NCBI RefSeq assembly: GCF_000283155.1
Contig: NW_004454180.1
Coordinates: forward strand, 20,070,139 to 20,134,138
DNA from: Ceratotherium simum simum
Taxonomy: Eukaryota; Chordata; Mammalia; Perissodactyla; Rhinocerotidae
Length of the DNA: 64,000 nucleotides
Reading direction: 5' to 3'
In this document: in pieces, positions 44,726 through 57,016 of the stretch
Position numbering within the stretch: position 1 is the first letter of the stretch
Layout of the letters: every line of letters starts with the position of its first letter
Translations under genes and position numbers: made by a program
Notes under the pieces: generated by a model
Databases searched by the model: none
Told to the model about the DNA's origin: nothing
What the model saw: only the letters and a program-made list of their open reading frames with translations

Positions 44726-47700
44726 AAAATAGTAGAATCATCCCAAACTTTGTAGAAAGAAAGGGAGTGACCGTGAAAATCTTTTGTATCACAAGAAGTT
44801 TTCTGTTTATCTTGCGGCGAAAGAACGGTCCCTCTTCAAGATGAGTTATACGTCTTTCTCTTTCAACAAGTATTCCAAATTCCCTCACCTTTTCTGTGAT
44901 ACTTACAGCTATTAAAAAAATGAGTTTATTCTGTGTCTTCAAGGCAAAGGTGACATTTTATCAATGAGAGAGAAAGCATCTTCTTTCTAAAAGAACCCTT
45001 GCTATGGAGAGAACATCTTGAAATGGATGTTGGAAATTTTTATGTCATAGAGTTGAATAAGTCTCTTAAAACAACGAATCATAAATGAATAACAAAAATT
45101 TAAATATTTTATTAACGATTTTGTTATAGAGAATAAAAAGCTTTTTATATTAGTCATAAATGAAAATATTAAAAATATTTTAACTCATTTAAAATGTTTT
45201 AAAGATTAAAAATTATATTCAGGTAATTTACAAATAAATATAATTATGAAAGCAATTTATAAATGAAAACATATCTATTGAAAGTATAGTTGAAACTTTT
45301 TACTGGTAGGGATGTACAATCAAAGAAGTTCAGAGATCACTGCTCTGTACACATATCTGTGTCTCAATCCCAGATTCCCAGGAAAGAGAAGAAGAGTGGT
45401 TTAGTCAGGTCAGATGTCCGTCTCCGAGCCAGTCATCTGTGGCCCAGGGAGGAGGGTGCCATATTACAGGCATCCTGAGTGTCTGTACATGAACCCAGTC
45501 ACGACATTACGTGATTTCATTTATCATCACATGAAAATACTCACTCTTCAGCATGTAAAATTGGTTTCCTCTCAAGCATCAGTCCTGCTCAGTGTCAGCA
45601 CTTGCCTCTCCTCACCTACCAACATGGTTTTCCAGTCAGTTTCACTGATGGATATTGCAACCTTTGACAGTATAAATGCAAACTCAATGTAAATAGGTTT
45701 TGAAGCGAAATTGTCACTCCTGCAAACATTTCAGGATTTCATGAAGTTGAAGAAAACGATATTAGAATATTGCTCAAATCACACACAAATGAGGTTCGGG
45801 AAAATCAGGTAAGTAACGATGGAAGAGAAAACCAGTAAGGTTATGACAAGTAGGTCTTCATAACAAATGATTTGAATATTAAGGGATATTGATATTGGTA
45901 AGTTAATATTCCTTGAATATTTTCTGCATGAGTGACCTTCTTTATGATCTTAGTACAAAAATTGACCATGAAGTGAAGGATATTGTATAATACTTACATT
46001 ATACTCTTTTTGTTGGAAAAGTTATGTCCCCTACCATAAATATTTGACTTGTTCAAAGACTTAGTACATAGTTGTGCCAATTAGAATCTAATTGAAAAAT
46101 AAGATAAAACGAACTTATTTTCTTAAATTTTAATTTCATTTGTTAATGATGAAGCCCTAGTCAAATGTTTTCCCCCTGCTATTCACTATGGGATTTGTTC
46201 CCTTTTTGAGAATCTGATGCTCAGTTTACTGGTTACGGGCTGACTCCCGAGAGCTGTGGGTGGGACGTGGTGTTCTGGATACAGCCCTTTACTCCTTCTT
46301 TGACTAACCCCTGGTCATTTGCCTCTTCAAACCTGACCCAGCTTGAACCCTAATCCTTCAGGGTCTTTCTAGGTGTCTGATTTGTTGATGGGAAAAATTA
46401 ATTTGAGCCAAGGTGTTTGTGAAAGACAATAGCTCAAGGTTACTCTTTCCTTTAAGAGTTTGAACAGCAGCCCTCAGTGCCTAAAACCAAGAGGAGAAAA
46501 TAGGAGAGGTTTGGGGATTGCGAGAGATGCTTACAGGAAGGGGAACATTTTCTGTCACCTGCCACCTGTCTTTGCCCTTTGCAGAAGGCCAGCTCTGTTG
46601 TCAGTTTGTCTCTGCACCATCAACTCTAATACCCCTGTGTGCCCCTGAGGTGGGATCTTTGCACAGTCATCCCCACATTGATGTTTTGGCCTTAACCATC
46701 CCATGGAGTAGGAATGCCAAATAGGTTTCATCTCACATGCCAGCTCTGATCCACTGGGAGTTCTGCCTGGAGAACTGCAGTGAGAAGGTTTCTGGGACCA
46801 CGCCTGGTTCAGCAGGAAAGATTGTATCGATTGATTAATGATGTCTGCCATGGTCACTGGAGGTGGGGTGGTGGCACGGAAGCCACATTTTTGCTATCTT
46901 TGTCCTAGACTGTGCCATGGCAGTGAATACTCCTGCACTACCACATCAGGGAGGTCATTTGTCACCATTTAACTCTTGACTACCAAGGCTCAGGGTTTTC
47001 TATTGAGTTCTTGTGACCCCCAGCAGGTCCCAGCGTGCACCTTACATATATGCCTACGACTATGCATGGAAGATTAGCAGCACCATCTTGGTGTACACAG
47101 AATGGCTCATCATTCCTACTTATTATGCTAAATACAACTAATTTCATTAAAGAGAGGCTTGCTTTCATTTGAGGGCACCAAGGTATGAAATTGTCAAGCA
47201 TCCTGCTCTAGATACAAAGAATATTGCAGATATGGTCATTCATCCTTTAAAACATACCCAAATTAGACATTTCTATACAGCTCGAGCTTAGGAAAGATAT
47301 CATTTATTCCCCCTGTCACCTCCAACACGATGTGCTGTTATACCTTCTCTACTGTTAGGGAAATTCAAGCAGCTTTCAGAGTTAGGAGCTTCAGGGACAA
47401 TTCTGTTAGAAAAAAACCCCAGGGGAAGCAGTAAGGGCTAAAGACCCTTATTTTAGCCAATACACGCAAGGACATTAGGAAGTGAATGTTTGCTGTGGTT
47501 TTATTGGGCTCTAGTTAGCTTCACCCACGAGCCCCAAGGTCCCTATGGGAATGAGGTGTGCCTCATCAACGTGTCATCTTTTTAAAGCCTGTGCTCTCAT
47601 GGGACAGTCTCAGAGCACTGCTGTGCTTAAAATAATACAGTCCAGCATTTAAAAGTAATTTCCGGAGGTCTCAGCCCTTTACTTGCCTTTCTTGAACTCT

Positions 47701-48635
47701 GCAGGGGAGATAAGGGACCACAGGAAACATCTAACATGTCCCTTTATCTTCCTTCTGTTCCCCTTACATTGAAGCAGCCCCGTCTCCCTCCATCCAGCCT
47801 CCCTCCAACAATGCACCCCACCTTGCCCCACCAGCTCTTGCCCCTATGCCTCTTGTCTTCCTCACCACTTGTTTCCTGGCATTACAAGGTCCAAAAGAGC
47901 TTATTTAGCAAATCAGGACCATCTGGGTTGGGAGGGTCAAGCAGAGTTCTCTTAAGCGTGGGAGGAGGAGAAAGGCTGGGAACCCACATCTGTGGCCTGT
48001 TTCCCTCTTATGATCTACTTCCTTACACTCACGCTCAGGTTGTCAGATCCTGGGCTGTGTTGCAGTCACTGAGAAAAGAAGGATAGGGTGGCAGCTCTCC
48101 CACTGTGGGTGGAGAGCTGTTGCTCTGGGCCGTGTGTTTCAGTAACTGGCTCTGGGTGCCGCCAATCTGCTCCTGAGATGGGTTTGTCATGGCCTCTTTC
48201 TCGCTGGCGTTAGGGGATGTCCCTTCTAGATGGCACCTTTTGGGATGGCTATCTTTCTCTTCCACTCCTCTTATGCTCTCTTCTGGAGTGGGTCTTGAGT
48301 TTGCACACCAGTTGATAATTTATGCCCAAAGTCTATTTTATTACAGTGTAAGGCAAATTGGGGTCAACAGTAGACATGGGGGGTAAATTACAGGTACAGA
48401 GCCTCACTAACTGGTCCACCACTTGTACTGCCCCTGCTTTGTGTCACCCCCAGAGCCGCCTTTAAACCCAACCCTGGCCTCACTTTAGGTGCAGCCTCTC
48501 AGGTGGATTTTAACGTTTCCTCTTCTACTTCCAGCCCCTGCTTCTCGATCGAGCCTTCCTTCTATTAGTCGTCTCTCCTCAGGGGAATTCCCCTTTGCCT
48601 GCTGATCCTTGATCTCAAATGTTTTCTTTCCTTTT
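44726..48635. other. Long unique AT-rich stretch
   Basis: No gene or recognised repeat in about 3.9 kb. 45050-45290 is very AT-rich. 47735-48090 is pyrimidine-rich with a 116-codon chance frame. It is the longest nearly repeat-free block here and a candidate place for conserved non-coding sequence. Confidence 0.3.
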
Positions 48636-48639
48636 TTAA

Positions 48640-48910
48640 ACAAAACATTTCCTCCTTATATATGGAAGTCAAAGATGCATGGTCACTATAGAAATTAGGA
48701 AAATGCAAAAAAGTACAAAGACAAACCATCCACAATCATCCACAATCCTAGAAATAACCACAGTTCAAGTTGGTCAATTTCCTTTGCTTTTACATAATTG
48801 CAAATATGCTGTATATTCAGGTCTGCATTCTGTTTCTTTTCCTTATCTTTTCTTCTGATTTAGTCTGTACCAACCCCTAGCAAAGTCATGACGCTGTTAC
48901 TACATTGTTA
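48640..48910 (-). mobile_element. Old L1 3' end relic, antisense
   Basis: 'gaaattaggaaaatgcaaaa', 'catccacaatcctagaaata' and 'accacagttcaagttggtca' match the antisense 3' UTR of ancient L1 elements in decayed form. Confidence 0.55.
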
Positions 48911-48929
48911 CTGGCGTGTGCACGTGCAT

Positions 48930-48971
48930 GCACACACACACACACGCACACACACACGCACACACACACAT
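48930..48971. repeat. (CA)n microsatellite with G interruptions
   Basis: About 40 bases of CA repeat interrupted by 'cg'. A nearby (GTGC) flank makes the wider region purine/pyrimidine alternating. Confidence 0.92.
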
Positions 48972-49825
48972 GCACACTATAACCGGCGTCTTTGGGGCAG
49001 GTGCTGAACTCCTGGCTTCTCTACGACCTGATTCACAACACTCTACATTTTGGCCTCCTTTCACTGACAGTTACTTTTTTCTTACTTGTTCTGTCCCCCT
49101 TCTCAACCTTTATGGGTATATATGAATTCTGCTTGATTAAAGGAATTATTATACTATGTCTAAGGCCTAACTTTAAATTGGGCAACAGGTATCACTATGA
49201 ACATACAAAGGGGAGGCCCACTTTTTCATAATTGCCTATTGATCCACTTCCTATGGTATTAGGAACCTCAGTCTCCACTCGCCTCAGCCTTAGCTCTATT
49301 GCTTGTTCCTAAGAGCCTGCAACCTTCAACAATTGCTAGGAAACAAGGTCTGAGCACCCAAGGAGAGTTTCCTGTTATTCTCTTGTAAAATGACGGCACA
49401 GAGATTTGATAAAAACTGAATGAATTTTTAGTCTAGGATGTTCTGTTCTTAAGCTCTAATTGCTGTTTTCCCTTTAACTCTAGAAGTGATTCTGCCAAAC
49501 AAAAGAAACTTTAGTCTTCATGTGTGTATTATTATTATTTTATTAAAAAATTCTCCTTTAAAAGTGTGATTTAAAAAAGATTTCTGTATCATTAAAGGCG
49601 ATTTTCTTTTGTCTTGGGACTGGTTTTATACGAATGTCAAAGGGGGAATATTCACTCTAAAAGTGAACCTTCTGGGATGCATTTATTCCACAAAGTGAGA
49701 TACACCTGGTTGCAGTAAATATAGAGAAGACTATGAAATAGCCAGTTTAAAAATAATTAAAGAATTTAAAAATGCTAAATCAAACTCTTGGTTATTAAGG
49801 TGTATTACCTAAATGACGTATATTT
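48972..49825. other. Unique stretch
   Basis: No gene or repeat recognised. Confidence 0.3.
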
Positions 49826-49839
49826 GATCTTCAAAAAAC

Positions 49840-50138
49840 ATTTCTTTTCTTTTGAGAAAGATCAAGCCTGAGCTAACATCCATGCTAATCCTCCTCTTTT
49901 TGCTGAGGAAGACCGGCTCTGAGCTAACATCTATTGCCAATCCTCCTCCTTTTTTCCCCCAAAGCCCCAGCAGACAGCCGTATGTCATAGCTGCACATCC
50001 TTCCAGCTGCTGTATGTGGGACGTGGCCTCAGCATGGCCGGACAAGCGGTGCGTCCGTGCGCACCCGGGATCCAAACCCGGGCCACCAGCAGCGGAGCGC
50101 GTGCACTCAATCGCTAAGCCACGGGGCCGGCCCCCCGC
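49840..50138 (-). mobile_element. Composite ERE SINE
   Basis: Minus-strand copy from 'ggggccggccccgtggctta' near 50135 through the short-type body and an A-run (seen as 'cctttttt'), then two tail modules and the final T-rich tail at 49840-49855. Direct repeat 'gatcttcaaaa' at 49826-49836 and 50139-50149. Confidence 0.95.
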
Positions 50139-50149
50139 GATCTTCAAAA

Positions 50150-50905
50150 TTTAATGTCACTGAGACTAGCATAAGAGAGTAAGGATTCAATGGTATTTTG
50201 GAGGGATTTAGATTAGATATTAGAAGCTCTGCGAAATTCAGAGAAACCGGTATCCACGGTCATAGACGAGAGAAGCCTCATCTTGGGATCTGTAATAAGA
50301 GAGCAGACAGTCTGTCTCCTTATATTACCCTTCAAAGAATCAACATCATGATTCAAGAATGTCTCTTTCTAATCAGTCATATGCCCTGCAGGTGACTATG
50401 AGTCTTGGTTTGGAGTATTTTAATCTGGGTGAGGGATGATATTATAAGATTAATAGGAAATAAATATGGTTTTATGAGCTACGTTTTTCTTGCTGTCATG
50501 CATGCTCCAATGAGCTAAGTTACTTCTACGTATTCCAGTGGAAAGATCAGGTTCAACGTGTACTGCACTGAATAGCCATAGGGCATTTGTCTATCATATT
50601 TTCTCCCTTTGCACTAGAGCTGCAACTTGAAGTGACTGAGGGATAGATGCTGGAGGTGCCCATAGATGGTGGATGCCCCAGGGCAACCACGCATGAACTG
50701 GAGAGGGCATAGTGGAAGGGGTGAAATGAACCTTGGCGGTACTGAGTCCCTGCTTTATTGCTGTTCCGGGTGGTGTTGGTCCACCAGAGTGGAACCTCTC
50801 TTCTTGCCCATATCGGAATCAGAAAGACGCAAGCTGCTCTGGAAGCCAAAACTACTGTGCTACCAGCAGTGGGTACAGAAGCAGAGTGTCTGTTCAGCAG
50901 GTGAG
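50150..50905. other. Unique stretch
   Basis: No gene or repeat recognised. Overlapping frames on both strands at 50553-50944 are not supported. Confidence 0.3.
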
Positions 50906-50911
50906 ACGGTG

Positions 50912-51025
50912 ACTGTAAGCTCTGTGAGGACAGGGCCCAGGTAGGCTGTGTTTCTTGCTGTACCCCAAGTACCTAGCATAGTCCCTGCGTAGCACAGGCA
51001 ACAATAGGTACTATTAGATTACTGA
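50912..51025 (+). mobile_element. L2 LINE 3' end relic
   Basis: 'ctgtaagctctgtgaggaca', 'gtaccccaagtacctagcat' and 'aacaataggtactattagat' follow the L2 3' end order. Confidence 0.7.
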
Positions 51026-53105
51026 AGGTGGTTTTTCCTCTGTGACCAAACTTGTCCCTGTCCTCAAGGGTCCTGGCTGAGTCTCTACATGGAAGCTCTA
51101 GTGGTCTCTGCATGGGATTACCCAGAGTCTTCACTTGGACAACCAGAAGTGTGGCTCTGCAGCCCTGGCTGGGTTCTGGGGCCAGGACTGGCTTGGGGAG
51201 TACAGACAAGGGATGTCTGCAGACAGCATTGGGGGAATCCAGGGTCAAGAAGTTAGCTGATTTCAACATCAATCTGAAGGGCCTGTGCGGGAAGGCAAAC
51301 TCAGTCTTGAGGCATAGAGATGGAACAAGCAGACATGGGAGATGAGGTAGGAGGCAGCCCTGGACAGACTCTTGAAGTGCTAGATGGAGACAGGGAGCTT
51401 TAATGAGGCAAATTCATCTTCACCCAGGCCTCTGACCCTCTGAGGACCTTTGAGTAGAAGCTTTTTCTACACATCTTCTTGTTGAGGGCTCCATGTCCCC
51501 TACCCCACCCCTCTCAGGAACTTGCTTTATATCCTGCCTCAGGCAGAAAGAGCCTGAAGTTCCCCTAGAACCTAAATAAGGTTCAGGCTTTCCTTTCCCA
51601 AGCAGGGTAGCAAGTTCTAGATTTGGCTGTGGCTTCAGCAGGTACCATCAATATGTTGCCTCAGTAATCCAGCTCCCCAGGACCCCCAGAAGGCCTGGGA
51701 TTGAAGCCAAGAGTCCCAGGCTCAGCCTCCAGGAAGCAGGTTTGTCTTCATTACGAGCCCTCAGGACTCACAAGCTGTTCCCCACAGCTCTTCCCCTTGG
51801 TGGCTTCTGAGGGCAGTGAGGGTAAAGACTTCGTGCCAGATGGTCTCACCTTAGGCTCTGTGAAGACAGCACTCCCAGAGCCTTTGAGCCTTTAAAGAAT
51901 TGCCCATTTTTGTTGCCAAGCACATCACTTGAATGCAAGGAGTTTAACAGAATTAACAGCAGTCTCTGTCTGGATGCAAGATGATTTTTAACCTACAATA
52001 TTTTTAGGATCCTGCCAGTGCACCCCAAGGCTCCTTAAGGCAATTAAAACCATGCCCTTGGCAATCTGCAGACTGCAGTGACTCTCTTGCCAGAGTTTTA
52101 GTTTCTTTAGAGCACTTTCTCATCACGTCTGGAAGATGGGTTTGACTGATGCAGAGACAGGAAGCTTCCTCTGGGGGACCTTTTGAATTCCTGGTTATCT
52201 ACAATCTCTGGCACGTTATAGGCCATGTTGGCAATACTGTGGCAGGGCCCCAGTGCTCCCTACAACTTGATTTTCTTCCAAACCAACAAGGTTCAATTTA
52301 CTTGGCAAATCCAGCAACTAGAAGAAACTACAGAAACTGTTAGGCCACAGGGAGGAATCTTACTAGAAGGTATCTTGTTGGCCGGCATGGAGAAATTTAG
52401 GCAATGGGAGACTCAGGACCATTTTAAGCTTTCCATAGACTTTTCTGGAGGCTTCATCACTTATATCAACATATAAAAATACACCCACATCTCAATTAAG
52501 TGTACGATTTTCCATAAAAATGTTGAAAGGATTTTTGTAGTTTTGCTTTTGAGATTATTTGCCTATGAATGACATTAAATTTACAGTTGACTATGTCTTC
52601 TTGTAATTATTGTGCCTACTCAGGAATTCTTGAAAAAGAAGAGACTCTACTCCATAAATTGTTCTCACGTGTAATGAAATTTGTTATGAGTAATAAATTA
52701 ACAATTAATGAAGTTGACATAATGTTGCATTTTGCAGGCAGTTAATTAAATGCTTATTAATTTCAGTTTGCTTTTCTGTAGCTTGGAGCCAATTCATTTT
52801 TTTTTTTTTTATAGTCCCCTGGAAAGCTTGTGGGCCCCAGGCACTGGGCCTCTTGTGTCTAACAGATAAAACAGCCCTGAGGGAATTTGACTCTGGTGTT
52901 TGGCTCAGGAATAAAGATTTAAAGGGTACAGGATTGCTGTTTCAAACATTAGAAGGTCTGTCATGTCAAAGAGGAATAAGACCAATTCTGTGGTCGGCAC
53001 AGGACAGGAGCGGATAATTCTCCAGGAGTACTCATCAAAGAGGCAGTCCCAGGAGATGTGTGACCTGGAAGTGTTCAGTGGGAGCTGGAGGGGTCTTTTT
53101 TAGAG
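51026..53105. other. Unique stretch
   Basis: No gene or repeat recognised. A T-run lies at 52797-52811. Several 60-100-codon frames lack domains. Confidence 0.3.
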
Positions 53106-53109
53106 GCTG

Positions 53110-53335
53110 GAGAGGGTCAAGGGGTTAGAATCAGAAGATCAGAGTTCAAGTCCCTGTGCCAAGCATTACCTGTGTGTCTTCGAGCAAGTCACTTAATCTC
53201 TTTGTATTTCTGTTTCCTCATCTATAAAATGGAGATGTGTCCCTGCTTCACTTATCACACGGGGTTGCTGAACATCAAAGCAAGATAACTTCAAACTCTT
53301 AGTTGAGGTGATAAGTACTATACAAACATTACAGT
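53110..53335 (+). mobile_element. MIR-type SINE (MIR3-like)
   Basis: 'gagcaagtcacttaatctct', 'ctgtttcctcatctataaaa' and 'taagtactatacaaa' follow MIR3 order. Confidence 0.75.
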
Positions 53336-53559
53336 TATAAATCCAATTCAAGGATACTAATGGAGTGCCTAAGAGGATGGGAGGGAATCTACAAAATGAG
53401 TCATTTAAAATTCATTAGTGCTACTGACAATAATGTTACAGAGCCTAAATGACTCTCAGTCAAAATATAAAGAAAATTTAAAACACATTGGAGAACCAAG
53501 TGCTGCTTACATATGGTAAGTCAACCTGATATGGCCTATGAGCTTTAGAAATCAAAGAA

Positions 53560-53980
53560 TAGAATTAACAGGATTGGAGCTAAAAGGGATGTTGGACATA
53601 GAGTCCCAAACTCTTATTTTATACATAGAGAAATGATGTGTAAAGTAATTGAGTGATTTACAAAATGATTTCTATTTATTTATACCGTGGCTTGTTTCAT
53701 AAAGGATTTCAAGTGGATTATAAGAATAGTTATAGTGAAATAGGAAAATCTAAAATAAAAACAAAACTGTGATCATCGAAAATAAGTTAAAATATAATGG
53801 CCAAGTGAAAGGGGGAGTGGACTTACAGTGACAATATATAATTTCAATAGAGTTATTAAAAATGAACAATAAATTTACTTATGAGCTTCCTGGTAGCCAA
53901 AGCAGAATTGGGAACCAAGCTAGTGCTAGAATTGGCATCAGAGCCTAGTCTTAGACCAGTTTGCTTTTTGTTCCATTTAA
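53560..53980 (-). mobile_element. Possible antisense MIR-class relic
   Basis: 'ggagctaaaagggatgttgg', 'ttatacatagagaaatgatg' and later 'gaattgggaaccaagctagt' resemble an expanded, heavily decayed MIR-type element. Confidence 0.35.
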
Positions 53981-54335
53981 AAATTCCTTTATATTGAATT
54001 TACTTCTTTTGGCCTTAAAAATATTTTCTGTTTAATGTTCTCTTTCTTTCTCTCCATTGGTTCAGTCTGTGGGGATGACTTTTACGAGGAGATTGAGAGC
54101 TCTCCATGCGCCCAGCTGACTCTGGGGAATGTCCACTTCCTGCAGACGCCTGGGTGATGATCGCCTTTCCCATCTGCTTGGTCTCTACTGCCTCCACCTT
54201 GACCATTCTGGGAAGATTGAACCAACATCTCATGCTAAATTTTCCTTAGCTATTTGTTCCTTATGTTTATTATTCTCTGCCAGGATCTGACATCTTCTTA
54301 GAGTTCCCTGTTGTCAAGAGTCTTTGAAATTACAT
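53981..54335. other. Unique stretch
   Basis: No feature recognised. Confidence 0.3.
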
Positions 54336-54339
54336 AATC

Positions 54340-54722
54340 CATCCCCATTACTTTACCAAGGAGAAAAACTGAGGTTCAGAGATGTTAAATAAACTGCCCA
54401 AGGCCACACAGCAGCAATTGAGTTTTATTGAGCACCTACGTGTGTTTTATTTAATTCTTACAACAAACCCTGGTAAGTAAATATTCTATCCTTTCTTACA
54501 GATGAGGAAAATGTGGCGCAAAAAGGTCGAGTGCTTTGCCCAAGGTCACAAGAAGAGTCAATGAGGGAGCTGGGATTTGAGCCCAGTCTGTCTAGCTCCC
54601 AAGTCCATTTCTGTGCACATCCTCCCACCCAGTGTGGCCTCTTGGTAAGACGGTGGCAGAGCTCGGATTGAATCCAGTTCTCTGGACTTGAGGTCTAGTG
54701 CTCTTCCCACCACACTTTAGAG
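54340..54722 (-). mobile_element. Cluster of MIR relics, antisense
   Basis: At least two MIR copies lie in tandem: 'aaactgaggttcagagatgt' with 'aaggccacacagcagcaatt' (54365-54420), then 'attgagcacctacgtgtgtt', 'gatgaggaaaatgtggcgca' and 'cccaaggtcacaagaagagt' (54420-54600). A third fragment at 54650-54720 ends 'agtgctcttcccaccaca'. Confidence 0.75.
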
Positions 54723-54871
54723 AAGTCAGTCTTGGGCCCTGACTCCGCGTGGGCTGGAGAGGTGTGCAAGACTGGTCCTGGAGTTCGGGAAGGTCCACGC
54801 AGAGCTTGGCCGTCACTGTCTGGCCCTGCTTTTTGGGGCTTGTTTCTCTGGCCAATGGAGTCAGGATCTAT
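54723..54871. other. Unique stretch
   Basis: No feature recognised. Confidence 0.3.
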
Positions 54872-54888
54872 AGACATTTTTGATTTTT

Positions 54889-55245
54889 TTTTTTTAAAGT
54901 TTTTTATTCCCATTATCTAATTTTTTTTAATCTTTTTTTTTTTTTTTGTGAGGAAGATCAGCCCTGAGCTAACATCCATGCCAATCCTCCTCTTTTTTGC
55001 TGAGGAAGACCAGCTCTGAGCCAACATCTATTGTCAATCCTCCTCCTTTTTTTTTTTTTTTTTGTTCCCCGAAGCCCCAGTAGGTAGTTGTATGTCATAG
55101 TTGCACATCGCTCTGGTTGCTGTATGTGGGACGCGGCCTCAGCATGGCCGGAGAAATGGTGCGTCGGTGCGTGCCCGGGATCCGAACCCGGGCCGCCAGC
55201 AGTGGAGCGCGTGCATCCAACCGCTAAGCCACGGGGCTGGCCCCC
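54889..55245 (-). mobile_element. Composite ERE SINE with long tail
   Basis: Minus-strand copy from 'gggggccagccccgtggctt' at 55245 through the short-type body, an A-run (T at 55047-55063), two tail modules and a T-rich tail. The direct repeat 'catttttgatttt' before (from about 54875) and after (from about 55246) places the tail end near 54889, so about 65 bases of mixed T-rich sequence belong to the insertion or were added at its tail. Confidence 0.94.
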
Positions 55246-55259
55246 CATTTTTGATTTTC

Positions 55260-56733
55260 AAATGGATCCTTTGGTTGCCTGAAGCAACTGGTTCATTTCC
55301 ATGGTTCTCAGCCATGCTATTAAGATGCACTGGTGTGGGGTAATGTGTTGTGAGGTGCCAGCAATTAATAATAGTTAAAGTAATGTGGGACTGGAGCACC
55401 TGGGGATTTCAGAATCTGCAGCTAGGACTTCACCTCTCGCAGAGCCTCAGTGAAGGGATCGGGGCGTGCAGTACATTCTATTTGTTGCTGAATGACCTCA
55501 ATCCTATCTCTGCATCCAGCGGTAAACTTTAATGAGCATATCCTGCCACACTGTGTGTAGAACTCTGAACTTTCTATTCTTATTTTACAAAAGGCAGAGT
55601 ATGTGATGTCAAAGAGCTTAATGTCTGATAGAGGAGAGCAAACTGTAAAATACACACACACACAACCGTAGCAATGATTGCCAACTAATCTGGTAACTTG
55701 AATCTTTGTTGACACTTAATATTATGCTGATGGAGGGGATAATCACCTTGTGGTCCAGTCCAGTGTGGAGTCCCATTCAATGAATAACAGACCAGCAAAT
55801 AATAATTATAAACAAATGCAGGCATTCTTGCTGTCACTCCTGAAAATTAAGCAGAACTTAAAAATCCTATTTTTTCCATCTCGAAGTATCTCCTCAACAC
55901 TGTAGCTGCTCCAAAGTCTCTCTTCTTCTCCAGTGCAAGCTACTCCCCAAATCTCTACTCAACTGAACCCACATAAACTCGCCTGTCTCTTTACTCTTCC
56001 TTCTGTGCTCAGCTCTTTATTATGTAGGTCAATGCAGCCTTTTTGGTGACTTTAATTTCCCTTCTTCCCCCATTATCTTGGTTCTGCACAGCAAAGAAAG
56101 GTCTAGGAGCTGATCCAGAAGTTAAGATAACTTCGTCCTTAGATGGGAGTGGGGTGGTTTGGGGAAGAGACTGGGGCTACTCATGCATTTTTTGTTGGTC
56201 AAATCAACTTTAAGCACATCCGCACTGTGTAAATTTAAAGTTTCAAATTCTTACTAGCTCCTGCTCTAATGTGTGGGTTCCTGCTCCTCACGTCACTGGT
56301 GTGTCTAGAAAACTGACAAAGTACATCTAAACATTATTCTAGAAACTGCTATTAGATGGGCCCAGTTACTCCCCCAACCTAGATAGTATATTCTGAAACT
56401 AAAAGTCCATGGTTTGGCATTTTCTCTTGCTCTGGGTTGTTGCTGCTAACATTCTCCTCTCTGGGATAGATAATAGAGCTCGTTGACTGTGGGAGCAGAG
56501 TGTGTGGGGTGTGAGAAATAATTCCCTGGAGACATTAATAAGAGAATGGAAACGTGTTCACAAGATGGCTAGAAAATGCTTCCAGAGAAGTAGGGGCAGG
56601 ATGGGGAGGAAGAATAGCAACAGCGTTTGAAGGGCTAGAAAACAGAATATTTTCCTTTATTTTGAACCAGAAATGTGCAATGTATCAGAATTAAGGATTT
56701 TGACAAACCTGAAATAAAGTCATGTGATGTTTT
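55260..56733. other. Unique stretch
   Basis: 55290-55450 may be a weak hAT-like fragment ('catggttctcagccatgcta'), too decayed to call. A short (AC)n lies at 55652-55664. No gene recognised. Confidence 0.3.
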
Positions 56734-56746
56734 AAAAATTGTATTG

Positions 56747-57003
56747 GGGCTGACCCCGTGGCGTAGCGGTTAAGTGCGAGCGCTCCGCTGCTGGTGGCCC
56801 AGGGTTCAGATCCTGGGTGCGCACCGATGCACCGCTTGTCGGGCCATGCTGTGGTGGCGTCCCATATAAAGTGGAGGAAGATGGGCACAGATGTTAGCCC
56901 AGGGCCAGTCTTCCTCAGCAAAAAGAGGAGGATTGGCATGGATGTTAGCTCAGGGCTGATCTTCCTCACACACACACACACACACACAAATAAAAATAAA
57001 AAT
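56747..57003 (+). mobile_element. ERE SINE with (CA)n tail
   Basis: Starts 'ggggctgaccccgtggcgta', body 'catataaagtggaggaagat', two tail modules, then a (CA)n of about 11 units and (AAAAT)n. Direct repeat 'aaaattgtattg' (56735-56746) recurs from about 57005. Confidence 0.95.
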
Positions 57004-57016
57004 AAAAATTGTATTG

